This document shows, piece by piece, positions 26,883 through 35,097 of a DNA stretch of 64,000 nucleotides. The notes under the pieces were generated by a model. The model saw only the letters and a program-made list of their open reading frames with translations. It searched no databases and was not told where the DNA came from. The DNA comes from Thalassotalea_F euphylliae. Lineage in GTDB: Bacteria; Pseudomonadota; Gammaproteobacteria; Enterobacterales; Alteromonadaceae. The stretch spans positions 1,178,001 through 1,242,000 of the forward strand of contig NZ_JBHUIB010000001.1 of the NCBI RefSeq assembly GCF_042682785.1, in the 5' to 3' direction. Made by a program: the position numbers and the translations under genes. Positions within the stretch are counted from its first letter, which is position 1; the number at the start of each line of letters is the position of its first letter.

Positions 26883-26975
26883 CGTTCCTCAACGTGAACG
26901 CTTGTTGTAATAATTGTAAATTCTAGCTTTCCTCATAGCTAATACGCCGGTGATATATTTATCACCGGTTTTTTT
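26883..26975 (+). ncRNA. Putative small regulatory RNA of about 93 nt downstream of polA
   Basis: A promoter-to-terminator unit with no coding content. The transcript would fold into three stems: CGTTC/GAACG at its very 5' end (26883-26900), TAGCT/AGCTA (26924-26941) and the terminator CCGGTGATA-TATT-TATCACCGG followed by seven T (26947-26975). Each of the first two hairpins exposes the heptamer TTCCTCA (26885-26891 and 26929-26935), complementary to a Shine-Dalgarno sequence (TGAGGAA). The site corresponds to the spf (Spot 42) locus of enteric and vibrio genomes, and Spot 42 genes have been reported in Alteromonadales. However, I do not see the conserved Spot 42 sequence, so this may be a divergent member or an unrelated RNA. 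Confidence 0.65.
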
Positions 26976-27026
26976 ATGTCTGTAATAAAATTTCACATAA
27001 TTGAAATTTAGATAGCTTTTCTAACC

Positions 27027-27056
27027 TTGACGTTAGATTCCAAGCCTGCATATACT
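27027..27056 (+). promoter_or_regulatory. Sigma-70 promoter of the solute-binding protein gene
   Basis: TTGACG (27027-27032) and TATACT (27051-27056) with 18-bp spacing, about 38 bp before the GTG start of the next gene. AACAGG serves as the ribosome site. Confidence 0.6.
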
Positions 27057-27094
27057 GCTTATGCCTTTGAAAAATAACTATAAACAGGCCATAA

Positions 27095-27907
27095 GTGATT
27101 TTGACGTTCTTTAAATTTCTTATTATTTTTTCACTACTTGCCATCAATAGTGCGGTTTCAGCTTGTCAGTTATCCGTGCATATAGTGTCTTATCCGCCGC
27201 TCGCTATTCCACCAAACACAGCATTTAATCAATCAAACCAATGGCAAGGCACCAACTTTAGTTATTTAGATGCCCTGTTCAAGCAAGCCAAATGTGACTA
27301 CACCCTTATTGACGCGCCATTTGGTCGCGGTATCAACTTATTAGAGCGCGGCCAAATTGACATGACCCTCAATTTCTCTAAAACACCTGAGAGAGAGCAA
27401 TACTTTCAATTTATTGGGCCTCATCGCGAAGAGAAAATTTTACTCGCTACACCTAGGTGGCGATTTCCACCTATTTCAACATGGCAGGAACTTGAACAAG
27501 CAGACGCTCATTTTATTTGGCAGACAGGCGCTTACTACGGTGAAAACATGGAAGAGCTGGTGAGCGATCAGAGTAATTTTAAAGGTACCATTAGTTACCA
27601 ATCTGACAACGAGGTGATGATAGATTTAGTAGCAAGGAAACGCGCCGATGGTTTTTTTGTTGAATCAGACTTTCTCAGTTTTCATCAGCAATATGACCAA
27701 CGTTATCAACAATTATCGGCGAACCCACTTATCATCAACAGCGAACCTGTCTACTTTGCGTTTAGCAAAAGCAGTGTAGACCAAGCGACGTTTGAACGCT
27801 TTGAACGAGCATTTGACACGTTGAAGGAACAAGGTATGTGGCAACGCTTGGAAGCGAATGCCGTTAATACTTTATTGCAACAATTGCTAGACCAGCCCAA
27901 AAACTAA
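27095..27907 (+). CDS. Periplasmic solute-binding protein, amino-acid (SBP_bac_3) type
   Basis: A 270-residue secreted protein with a signal peptide (cleavage near AVSA-CQ, residue 23; the Cys after it might alternatively mark a lipoprotein, but the lipobox is poor). The mature part has the two-lobe binding fold of the family-3 solute-binding proteins: GTNFSYLDALFKQAKCDYTLI, RGINLLERGQIDMTLNFSKTPEREQYFQF, and a C-terminal FERFERAFDTLKEQGMWQRLEAN. No ABC permease or ATPase is adjacent. Such orphan proteins in marine Alteromonadales often act as sensors or scavengers, so ligand and partner are unknown. GTG 27095 is the start. Its stop overlaps the convergent PepSY gene by 4 bp. Confidence 0.82.
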   Translation: MILTFFKFLIIFSLLAINSAVSACQLSVHIVSYPPLAIPPNTAFNQSNQWQGTNFSYLDALFKQAKCDYTLIDAPFGRGINLLERGQIDMTLNFSKTPEREQYFQFIGPHREEKILLATPRWRFPPISTWQELEQADAHFIWQTGAYYGENMEELVSDQSNFKGTISYQSDNEVMIDLVARKRADGFFVESDFLSFHQQYDQRYQQLSANPLIINSEPVYFAFSKSSVDQATFERFERAFDTLKEQGMWQRLEANAVNTLLQQLLDQPKN

Positions 27908-28584
27908 CGTCTTAGTCGACTATAGCCCGTCACCATTAACAGTAAGGTTGCCAGCGCAAACACTAGCATTTGCCAATTATTGAAACTGCCAGTGCGCGTG
28001 TAGTCCATAAAGTGAAGCATCAACATCAAATCAGCCAAACGTTTATGGCTGTTGCTATGACCAATAAGCCTGCCAGAATCCGCTTCCACGTAGACACGGG
28101 TATTCACATCATCATCAAATTCAACTCGCCACAACGGGTTTCGTTCTTTTGGGAAATCCGCCACATTACCGCCTAGCAGCTCGATTTCTGATATTTGACC
28201 CTCTCCCGTGTAGGAGTGTTTGGCAATCGCTTCCGCCAAGGCTTGATTCACGATAGTGAAGTCACCGGTTTTAGCATTTACCAATTGATACTTGTGTAAA
28301 AAATGGCGATACAACCCTTTTTCGTAGGTAAGCAAATAATAGGGAGCGCCTAAACGATGAACAAGTTCCACTTCAACCACAGGCGCATTCTTCGCCCACA
28401 GCTTTTTAATATTAATCAGTGATGTCGAATCAATAACAGTAGGTTCAGAGTAGTCGTAATGAAGTCGCCCGCTAGCAAGATCTTTATTCATTAAGCTTAG
28501 ATACAGACCGCTGCTCAACCAAACTATCAACTGCAGCCCTACTGCTGCAGCCAGCCATTTGTGCCAGCGTTTTATTGTGCTCAC
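27904..28584 (-). CDS. PepSY-type membrane protein, second copy
   Basis: A 226-residue inner-membrane protein with helices near 9-31 (WLAAAVGLQLIVWLSSGLYL) and 203-222, flanking a periplasmic PepSY-like domain (NQALAEAIAKHSYTGEGQISEIELL, then PLWRVEFDDDVNTRVYVEADSGRLIGH). It is a paralogue of the gene just upstream: both share the opening LHKWL(M/A)AAVGIQL pattern and the HKRL.D.ML.LHFMDY motif. PepSY proteins are thought to influence enzymes or metals in the periplasm. It is the last gene of the cus operon, starting within the stop of copy one (4-bp overlap). Confidence 0.8.
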   Translation of the reverse strand: MSTIKRWHKWLAAAVGLQLIVWLSSGLYLSLMNKDLASGRLHYDYSEPTVIDSTSLINIKKLWAKNAPVVEVELVHRLGAPYYLLTYEKGLYRHFLHKYQLVNAKTGDFTIVNQALAEAIAKHSYTGEGQISEIELLGGNVADFPKERNPLWRVEFDDDVNTRVYVEADSGRLIGHSNSHKRLADLMLMLHFMDYTRTGSFNNWQMLVFALATLLLMVTGYSRLRR

Positions 28585-29300
28585 TTTGCACCTCCTACCA
28601 TGGCTCTTCGCTGCAGGCTGGGTTTGACGACTCTCATGTAGACGAGAAGAGCTCCTGCCAGTGACGCAAGCAAGGTAATGAACGCCACCACTCGTAAGAG
28701 GTTATTGGCAATATCGCTGTCTTGATAGTCCATAATATGAAATCGGAACATCCAATCAAATAGTCGCCAGTATTGGTGCCTTTTAGTCACCACCTCTCCG
28801 TTGTTGACACCAACATACAGGATACTGCCAATATCATCAGCAAAGGCAACTTGCCATACAGGCAAATGACGAGCACTCAATTCATAGGGAGGCTGCTCTG
28901 TGATTAGCTGCGCTGAAATCACCTCTGCTGAACCGGTAAATTCTGCCACAGCTAATTCAATCGCAAGCTGTTCTGAGATCGGTGAGAGCACTTTGCCGTT
29001 GCGCGCATCAACAATGACATGTTTGTCTTCGCTATGAAAACGATAGACAGGAATATGGTTTAGGTTGCTCAAGCGTATTTTTTGCGCCTTGGGGTAGCGC
29101 TTGAGAATAGCCGATAAATCCAGTTTAACGCTGGTGGTATCAACGTAAGTATGATTATTCTTAACAAGTGTATCGCCATGAATATAGTGAATATCCATGG
29201 CAACCATATATAGGCCTGTAATCGACCAAATAAGCAGCTGTATGCCTACAGCCGCCATTAACCATTTATGCAGTGTCGCTGCTGTGCTCTGTATTTTCAC
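28581..29300 (-). CDS. PepSY-type membrane protein, first copy
   Basis: A 239-residue inner-membrane protein with helices near 12-33 (WLMAAVGIQLLIWSITGLYMV) and 200-222, and a periplasmic PepSY domain between them (EQLAIELAVAEFTGSAEVISAQL, LPVWQVAFADDIGSILYVGVNNGEVV). The motif LFDWMFRFHIMDYQD precedes the last helix. The gene start lies 35 bp inside the cusA end, so the two are translationally coupled. The tandem pair of PepSY proteins probably assists the efflux system, perhaps in electron or copper handling, which is inference. Confidence 0.8.
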   Translation of the reverse strand: MKIQSTAATLHKWLMAAVGIQLLIWSITGLYMVAMDIHYIHGDTLVKNNHTYVDTTSVKLDLSAILKRYPKAQKIRLSNLNHIPVYRFHSEDKHVIVDARNGKVLSPISEQLAIELAVAEFTGSAEVISAQLITEQPPYELSARHLPVWQVAFADDIGSILYVGVNNGEVVTKRHQYWRLFDWMFRFHIMDYQDSDIANNLLRVVAFITLLASLAGALLVYMRVVKPSLQRRAMVGGAK

Positions 29301-32300
29301 GCCGTGTACTGATCCCTAGCATCACTTGGCGCCACAACAGATAGACAACTGGCAACACCAACAAAGTCAAAACTAATGCGCTTATCATACCACCAACCAT
29401 CGGCGCGGCAATACGGCTCATCACTTCAGATCCTGTTCCGTCCCCGTAAAGGACAGGCAATAAGCCGACGATAACCGTTGTCACTGTCATCATCACTGGC
29501 CGCACGCGCAACCCTGCGCCATTAAGTACACTTTGCTTCAACACTTCCATGGTGATCGGCTGACCATCTGCATTATCGAGCGCTGCCTGATAAGCTTGGT
29601 TCAAGTAAACCAACATGATTACCCCAATTTCAACAGCAACACCCGCCAGCGCAATAAAGCCAACGCCAACAGCCACAGAAAAATTAAAGCCCATGTCATG
29701 AATCAACCATATCCCACCGATCATCGCCAACGGTAACGTAAGCAATATCATCAGCACTTCAGGCATTGACCTAAAATTGAGGAACAACAATATTACGATA
29801 ATGGCAATGGTGAGCGGCAGAACGTAGCTCAATTTTTCTTGCGCTCGTAGCATGTATTCGTATTGCCCTGCCCAAGCAATGGAATAGCCCGCTGGCAATG
29901 TCACTTGCTCAGCAACCGCACGTTGCGCACTTGCCACGTAGCGACCAATATCAATGTTTTCAATATCGACTAACACCCAACCATTGATACGCGCATTTTC
30001 GCTTTTAATGCCAGGTGGGCCGTCTATTACCTTGATATCAACAACGTCACCTAACGCAATATGGTGGCCACTCTCTGTCACAATAGGTAGAGAAGCTAAA
30101 GACTCTGGTGAATCTCTGTATGACTGCGGATAACGGACGTTTATCGGATAGCGAGCCAGTCCCTCAACCGTTTGAGCAACATTTCTGCCCCCAACCGCTA
30201 AACTGATCGTTTGTTGAAGCTCTTGAATACTAACACCGTGTTTGGCTGCTTTATAACGGTCAATCTTTAAATCGAGATAGCGTCCACCAGCCACTCGTTC
30301 TGCATATACTGACGCAGTGCCAGTAACCTGATTTAACACGTGCTCAATGTCTGTTGCAATACGTTCTATTTGCTGAATATCACTACCTGCGATTTTAATA
30401 CCGACAGGCGTTTTTACGCCGGTTGCTAACATATCAATGCGTGTTTTTATGGGCATCACCCAAGCATTGGTAAGTCCAGGCAGTTTCACTAGTTTATCGA
30501 ATTCAGCGATCAACGTGTCAGTGGTCACCCCTTCACGCCACTCTGACTTTGGCTTCAACTGAATAAAGGTTTCAATCATGTTTAGTGGTGCTGGATCTGT
30601 GGCGGTTTCAGCCCGCCCGATTTTGCCGAACACATTTTCCACTTCAGGTACTGTTCGAATAAGTTTGTCGGTTTGCTGCAGTAACTCTTGCGCCTTACCA
30701 ATAGATATGCCGGGATAAGTAGTCGGCATGTACATCAAATCGCCTTCATCTAATGGCGGCATAAACTCACTACCGATATCTTTTATCGGGGCAAAGTCAA
30801 ACCACGTAACCACGCCGACCACAGCCAGTGTCGAAATAGGGAATCGCAAGCAAGCACTAAGCACAGGTCGATATACGGCAACAAGCAAACGATTAACGGG
30901 GTTTTTATGCTCAGCAATCACTTTACCGCGGATAAAGTATCCCATCAAAACGGGGATCAGCGTAATGGCAAGTCCTGCCGAAGCAGCCATAGCATACGTT
31001 TTGGTATAAGCCAGTGGACTAAAAAGCCTGCCTTCTTGTGCTTCCAAAATAAACACAGGTAAAAAGCTAACGGTAATGATCAATAAACTGAAGAAAAGCG
31101 CTGGCCCTACTTCAACGGCGGACTGCGTGACAACCTGCCAACGGTTTTCTTTCGTTAACGGTGTCCTTTCCATGTGCTTATGCATGTTTTCTATCATAAC
31201 AATAGCGCCGTCAGTCATTGCGCCTATAGCGATAGCAATACCGCCGAGCGACATGATGTTGGCATTTATTCCTTGCATGTACATCACAATAAAGGCGACC
31301 AAAATGCCCATAGGCAATGAAATTACCGCAACAATAGACGAGCGAATATGGAACAAGAAAATCACACAAATGAGTGCAACAATGGCCAGTTCTTCTTGCA
31401 GTTTTTGCCAGAGATTATCTACCGCACGATTGATGAGTGTTGACCGGTCATACACAGGCACAACGTCAACACCTTCAGGCAGGCCTTTCTTCAGCTCATT
31501 GAGCTTTTGCTTTACGCGCGCAATAACTTGCGCAGCATTTTCACCAAAGCGCATCACCACAATGCCGCCAACGACTTCGCCTTCACCATTTAATTCAGCA
31601 ATGCCGCGACGCATTTGTGGACCTAGCTGAATATCTGCAACATCTTTCAATAACAACGGAATACCGTTGACCCGTTTGCCCAGCGGCACCTGACCAAGAT
31701 CATCAACTGATTGCACATAGCCTGATACGGTAACCATGTATTCAGCCTCAGCCATTTCCACGACAGACGCCCCCACTTGCTGATTACCTTGCATAATGGC
31801 CATTTCCACTAATGACATTGGGATACCATGCACTCGGAGTTTTTCCGGGTTCACTTGCACTTGGTATTGCTTAACCATGCCACCAACCGTGGCGACCTCT
31901 GACACACCTTCTACCGTTTGCAATTCAAATTTTAAGAACCAATCTTGAAGGCTACGTAGTTCAGACAAGTCATGGCTGCCCGTTTTATCCGTTAACGCAT
32001 AAAGATATACCCAGCCAACACCTGTCGCATCTGGCCCAAGTTCAGGCTTGGCGGCAGCGGGCAAACTAGGCGTCACCTGCGATAGAGACTCAAGCACACG
32101 TGAACGTGCCCAGTACAAGTCAGTATCGTCATCAAAAATAATGTAGATGTACGAGTCACCGAAGAATGAGAAACCGCGAACTGTCTGGGCTCCAGGCACA
32201 GACAATAAGGCGGTCGTCAGTGGATATGTGACCTGATCTTCAACCACTTGCGGCGCTTGACCTGGGTAGCTCGTTTTGACAATCACCTGTACATCTGACA

Positions 32301-32424
32301 AATCAGGGATTGCATCAACTGGCGTTTTTGATAGTGCAAAAACACCCGCGCCTGCGAGAATGACCGCCAGCATCAACACTAAAAAGCGGTTGTAAATAGA
32401 CCAACGAATAATGGCGGCGATCAT
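29266..32424 (-). CDS. cusA: Copper/silver RND efflux pump
   Basis: A 1052-residue heavy-metal-efflux RND transporter with the twelve-helix layout and two large periplasmic domains. The proton-relay helix reads AIGAMTDGAIVMIENMHKHMER, and EFMPPLDEGDLMYMP and NMIETFIQLKPKSEWR match the CusA subfamily (Cu+/Ag+) better than CzcA. It pumps ions from the periplasm or inner membrane through a CusB-CusC assembly. It overlaps cusB by 4 bp (ATGA) and the first PepSY gene by 35 bp. No outer-membrane channel gene accompanies it. The individual methionine ligands were not verified. Confidence 0.93.
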   Translation of the reverse strand: MIAAIIRWSIYNRFLVLMLAVILAGAGVFALSKTPVDAIPDLSDVQVIVKTSYPGQAPQVVEDQVTYPLTTALLSVPGAQTVRGFSFFGDSYIYIIFDDDTDLYWARSRVLESLSQVTPSLPAAAKPELGPDATGVGWVYLYALTDKTGSHDLSELRSLQDWFLKFELQTVEGVSEVATVGGMVKQYQVQVNPEKLRVHGIPMSLVEMAIMQGNQQVGASVVEMAEAEYMVTVSGYVQSVDDLGQVPLGKRVNGIPLLLKDVADIQLGPQMRRGIAELNGEGEVVGGIVVMRFGENAAQVIARVKQKLNELKKGLPEGVDVVPVYDRSTLINRAVDNLWQKLQEELAIVALICVIFLFHIRSSIVAVISLPMGILVAFIVMYMQGINANIMSLGGIAIAIGAMTDGAIVMIENMHKHMERTPLTKENRWQVVTQSAVEVGPALFFSLLIITVSFLPVFILEAQEGRLFSPLAYTKTYAMAASAGLAITLIPVLMGYFIRGKVIAEHKNPVNRLLVAVYRPVLSACLRFPISTLAVVGVVTWFDFAPIKDIGSEFMPPLDEGDLMYMPTTYPGISIGKAQELLQQTDKLIRTVPEVENVFGKIGRAETATDPAPLNMIETFIQLKPKSEWREGVTTDTLIAEFDKLVKLPGLTNAWVMPIKTRIDMLATGVKTPVGIKIAGSDIQQIERIATDIEHVLNQVTGTASVYAERVAGGRYLDLKIDRYKAAKHGVSIQELQQTISLAVGGRNVAQTVEGLARYPINVRYPQSYRDSPESLASLPIVTESGHHIALGDVVDIKVIDGPPGIKSENARINGWVLVDIENIDIGRYVASAQRAVAEQVTLPAGYSIAWAGQYEYMLRAQEKLSYVLPLTIAIIVILLFLNFRSMPEVLMILLTLPLAMIGGIWLIHDMGFNFSVAVGVGFIALAGVAVEIGVIMLVYLNQAYQAALDNADGQPITMEVLKQSVLNGAGLRVRPVMMTVTTVIVGLLPVLYGDGTGSEVMSRIAAPMVGGMISALVLTLLVLPVVYLLWRQVMLGISTRRENTEHSSDTA

Positions 32425-33896
32425 GGAGCAACTCCGCGATGAGTATCGACAATCACAAATTCGCCCTGTTGAATTTCGAAGGTAAAATCGAGCGATTTAC
32501 CTGCTTCAAACGCCTTGATATCAACTTGATTAGCCACAATGAAATCCATGGTGGCAGGCGGTCTATCCCACTTTTCTATAGCACCACGAGAAATGTTAAC
32601 GATACGTGTGTTTATATCCACGTTATTAACCTGTCCACTGACACGTGCCGCATTACTTTTATCTACACCGGGTAATAGTCGTTCAAATGCAGCTGTTTTA
32701 CTTGCTTCAGAGTCGAGCAGAAACTGGCCGGCAATCACCACCTCGTCACCAGCAGAAAGACCAGACGCTACCGCAAAGTATTCGTCATCATTTTGCGTAA
32801 CCGTGACAGGTACGGCGACATAAGCCCCTTCATCTAACGCAACTATGGCACGATTAAACTTGCCGGTACGAATTAACGCCTGCTTCGGGAGCAGTAATAC
32901 GGGGGCTTTGTGTGCAGACTCAATGGAAAGTGCTGCCTGCATATTTGGCTTGAGTTCGCCATTTGCATTGTCGAACCTAACCCGTAAACGCAACGTTCGA
33001 TTCGTCATATTTAGACTGGGGTATATGTAGTCAACCTTACCCTGCCATGTTTTACCCGGTAGATAGTCCAACGACATAGTGACTGAAGCACCAACATTAA
33101 CGAAAGGCGCTTGGCGCTCTAATACTTCAGCTTCAACCCAAACTGAAGACAAATCACCAATCGAGAACATTGTCATGTCAGGTTTTACATAATATCCCTC
33201 ACGGATATTTAAATGCTCGATCACCCCCCTCTGAGGCGCAGTGAACTGCACAAACTGTTCAACCTGACGTGTTTGTTTAAGCTTTTTAATCGCTTCTTGT
33301 GGCACATGTAGGGCAAGTAATTTGCCTTCTGCACCTTTAATTAACGGTTGTTCACCCGTATTCAGCGCCAACAGGTACTCTTCTTGCGCATTCACGAGTT
33401 CAGGCGAATAAAGTTCATACAAAGGCGCATCTTTATCGACATACTCGCCCTGAGCCTTAACATATAAGGTTTCTATCCAACCAGCCAAACGTGGATGAAC
33501 ATGTTGCAGTTTTTCTTCGTCATACTGCACGTATCCGAGCGTATTGATATTTGGCATAAGAGTGCCCATTGCCATGGTATGAGTTTTAACACCAAGATTT
33601 TGCACAACGTGCGATGCGATTCGCACCATCGCATCGTCATCTTGCGCGCTCTCTTCATAAACGGGAACTAAGTCCATTCCCATAGGCGATTTGCCTGGTT
33701 TATCACGACGATAGTTTGGATCCATTGGAGCGACCCAGTACAAAGGCTGAGGCTCTGATGATTCAGAGTCACTACTCGTCATTACGTGCTGATGACTATT
33801 CCAGTATTGGTTTCCTAAAAATCCAACACCAATACCAACACAAATCAGCAAAATATGGCTAATACGGATCGCGCCGCGCGATTGAAAATATGACAT
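32421..33896 (-). CDS. cusB: CusB-type membrane fusion protein with fused CusF-like domain
   Basis: A 491-residue periplasmic adaptor linking CusA to the outer-membrane channel. N-terminal membrane anchor (about 11-29), then a heavy-metal-binding segment YWVAPMDPNYRRDKPGKSPMGMDLVPVY (residues 53-80), lipoyl/barrel-hairpin regions (LQHVHPRLAGWIETLYVKAQGEYV, YSPELVNAQEEYLLAL) and the membrane-proximal domain. The last 85 or so residues (NVDINTRIVNISRGAIEKWDRPPATMDFIVANQ and later LDFTFEIQQGEFVIVD) look like a CusF copper chaperone domain. The fusion places the chaperone directly on the adaptor. Starts at ATG 33896, 74 nt after the Cys-rich peptide gene. Confidence 0.92.
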   Translation of the reverse strand: MSYFQSRGAIRISHILLICVGIGVGFLGNQYWNSHQHVMTSSDSESSEPQPLYWVAPMDPNYRRDKPGKSPMGMDLVPVYEESAQDDDAMVRIASHVVQNLGVKTHTMAMGTLMPNINTLGYVQYDEEKLQHVHPRLAGWIETLYVKAQGEYVDKDAPLYELYSPELVNAQEEYLLALNTGEQPLIKGAEGKLLALHVPQEAIKKLKQTRQVEQFVQFTAPQRGVIEHLNIREGYYVKPDMTMFSIGDLSSVWVEAEVLERQAPFVNVGASVTMSLDYLPGKTWQGKVDYIYPSLNMTNRTLRLRVRFDNANGELKPNMQAALSIESAHKAPVLLLPKQALIRTGKFNRAIVALDEGAYVAVPVTVTQNDDEYFAVASGLSAGDEVVIAGQFLLDSEASKTAAFERLLPGVDKSNAARVSGQVNNVDINTRIVNISRGAIEKWDRPPATMDFIVANQVDIKAFEAGKSLDFTFEIQQGEFVIVDTHRGVAP

Positions 33897-33951
33897 TGCT
33901 TTACCTAAAAATGAAAAATGGCAGCCAATAGGCTGTAAAAGGTCAAATTTT

Positions 33952-33965
33952 GGGTAGATCTACCC
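33952..33965. promoter_or_regulatory. Perfect 14-bp palindrome between the Cys-rich gene and cusB
   Basis: GGGTAGATCTACCC is a perfect palindrome just after the Cys-rich peptide stop. A second small hairpin, CAGCC-AATA-GGCTG (33923-33936), lies between it and cusB. The arrangement could be an operator or a partial attenuator; no known metal-regulator box was recognised. Confidence 0.5.
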
Positions 33966-33970
33966 TAGGA

Positions 33971-34327
33971 CTAGCTAATGATCGGCGGTTTAAAAGAAGC
34001 TAAGAGAGAAGGTGGCAAATATTGATTATGTAGTGGCAAATTCACATCTTCGGTAGGCGTGATTTGCTCTGATAGTTTAGTAACAAGTCCCGCCACTTGC
34101 GGGTTAACACAAGTGCCTAACTCACACTTACATTGTTCTTGGCAGCAAGGCATCTCGTTCATTGCTGACATATCATGATTCATGGAACCCATGCCGTGGT
34201 CCATGTCCATCGTATGACTGGACATCATCTCCATTTGCTGACAGGCGTGCAGCTCTTGCCCTGTAACTTGCGTTACCAGCAATAACAACATCATAACTGT
34301 CACTTGGATACGTTTGAACATGCACAA
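33971..34327 (-). CDS. Secreted Met/His/Cys-rich metal-linked peptide (CopL-like), copy 2
   Basis: A 118-residue protein with a signal peptide (to about residue 23) followed by a run of Met, His and Asp (HTMDMDHGMGSMNHDM) and the block CCQEQCKCELGTC (residues 61-73). The CCx3CxCx4C spacing equals that of the protein at 3068-3469, and both end with a PPI tail, so they are paralogues of one family. The Met/His clusters resemble Cu+ binding. It is the first gene of the cus transcript, 74 nt upstream of cusB. It may be a periplasmic copper carrier or a regulator like CopL; neither is shown. Confidence 0.75.
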   Translation of the reverse strand: MCMFKRIQVTVMMLLLLVTQVTGQELHACQQMEMMSSHTMDMDHGMGSMNHDMSAMNEMPCCQEQCKCELGTCVNPQVAGLVTKLSEQITPTEDVNLPLHNQYLPPSLLASFKPPIIS

Positions 34328-34380
34328 TCTCGAGCGAATACTGGCTAAGGATACGCCGATATTCGCTCTGATTCAATGCA

Positions 34381-35088
34381 CTAGACTGCTATCGAGAGAT
34401 AACAACTCCATAAAAACACCATGATAAACGCACTATTTGCATTGAAATAACGCTCAACCATGGGGAATTCAGGTTCATGAAGTAAGTTAACTAAATTAAT
34501 AAATGCTAAGCCCAAAAACAAAAGAGCTGAGACTATTGCCTGTTCGGTATAGCTCGCCCCTAACTGAACGTCACTTATTGAGAGCAGATATCCCAATAGC
34601 ACTGAACCCGCGACTAAAGTCAGAGCGAATAGCGCACCAAGATAGACCCTCATTCCCAGTTCCGTCTTTAAGTTAGGTCGTCCACGAATAATGCAAATCA
34701 TACCGATAAACAAAAAACAAATAGCTGTAAGTGGGGACATACGTCCTGGGTTAGGCGTTTTATCCACCAAGAATGGGTTATCCAAAAACAAGGTATCAAT
34801 TCCCAAACTTAATTGAAGAATATCCTGCATCAGGGTTAATCCACTGAGGACAATCAAGCATACTGTTGCAGTTTGCTGAGACGCTTGCTGAATAACAGTT
34901 GGGCCATTAAAGCTGAGAGCGATGACACTGAATAAGAAACACAAACCCGCATTAAATTGTGTGGGTGAAAAATCAGGCACTAGCTGCACATATACAGCGT
35001 TATGGCTTAACCAACCATAAAAAACCAGTAACGTACCCAGTGTGACTGCGTAGCGAACACTTGTCGCAAAGAATTGTATATTGTTCAT
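34381..35088 (-). CDS. Polytopic membrane sensor-like protein without output domain
   Basis: A 235-residue integral membrane protein with about seven hydrophobic helices (near 10-30, 45-65, 73-95, 118-137, 150-172, 184-203, 215-233). The central loop NPFLVDKTPNPGRMSPLTAICFL resembles the signature of MASE-type input domains seen in histidine kinases and GGDEF proteins, but no kinase or cyclase is attached. It begins 9 nt after the stop of a diguanylate cyclase on the same strand, so both are likely one transcript and may act as separate input and output partners. Function is inferred from context only. Confidence 0.6.
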   Translation of the reverse strand: MNNIQFFATSVRYAVTLGTLLVFYGWLSHNAVYVQLVPDFSPTQFNAGLCFLFSVIALSFNGPTVIQQASQQTATVCLIVLSGLTLMQDILQLSLGIDTLFLDNPFLVDKTPNPGRMSPLTAICFLFIGMICIIRGRPNLKTELGMRVYLGALFALTLVAGSVLLGYLLSISDVQLGASYTEQAIVSALLFLGLAFINLVNLLHEPEFPMVERYFNANSAFIMVFLWSCYLSIAV

Positions 35089-35097
35089 CTCAACTCC

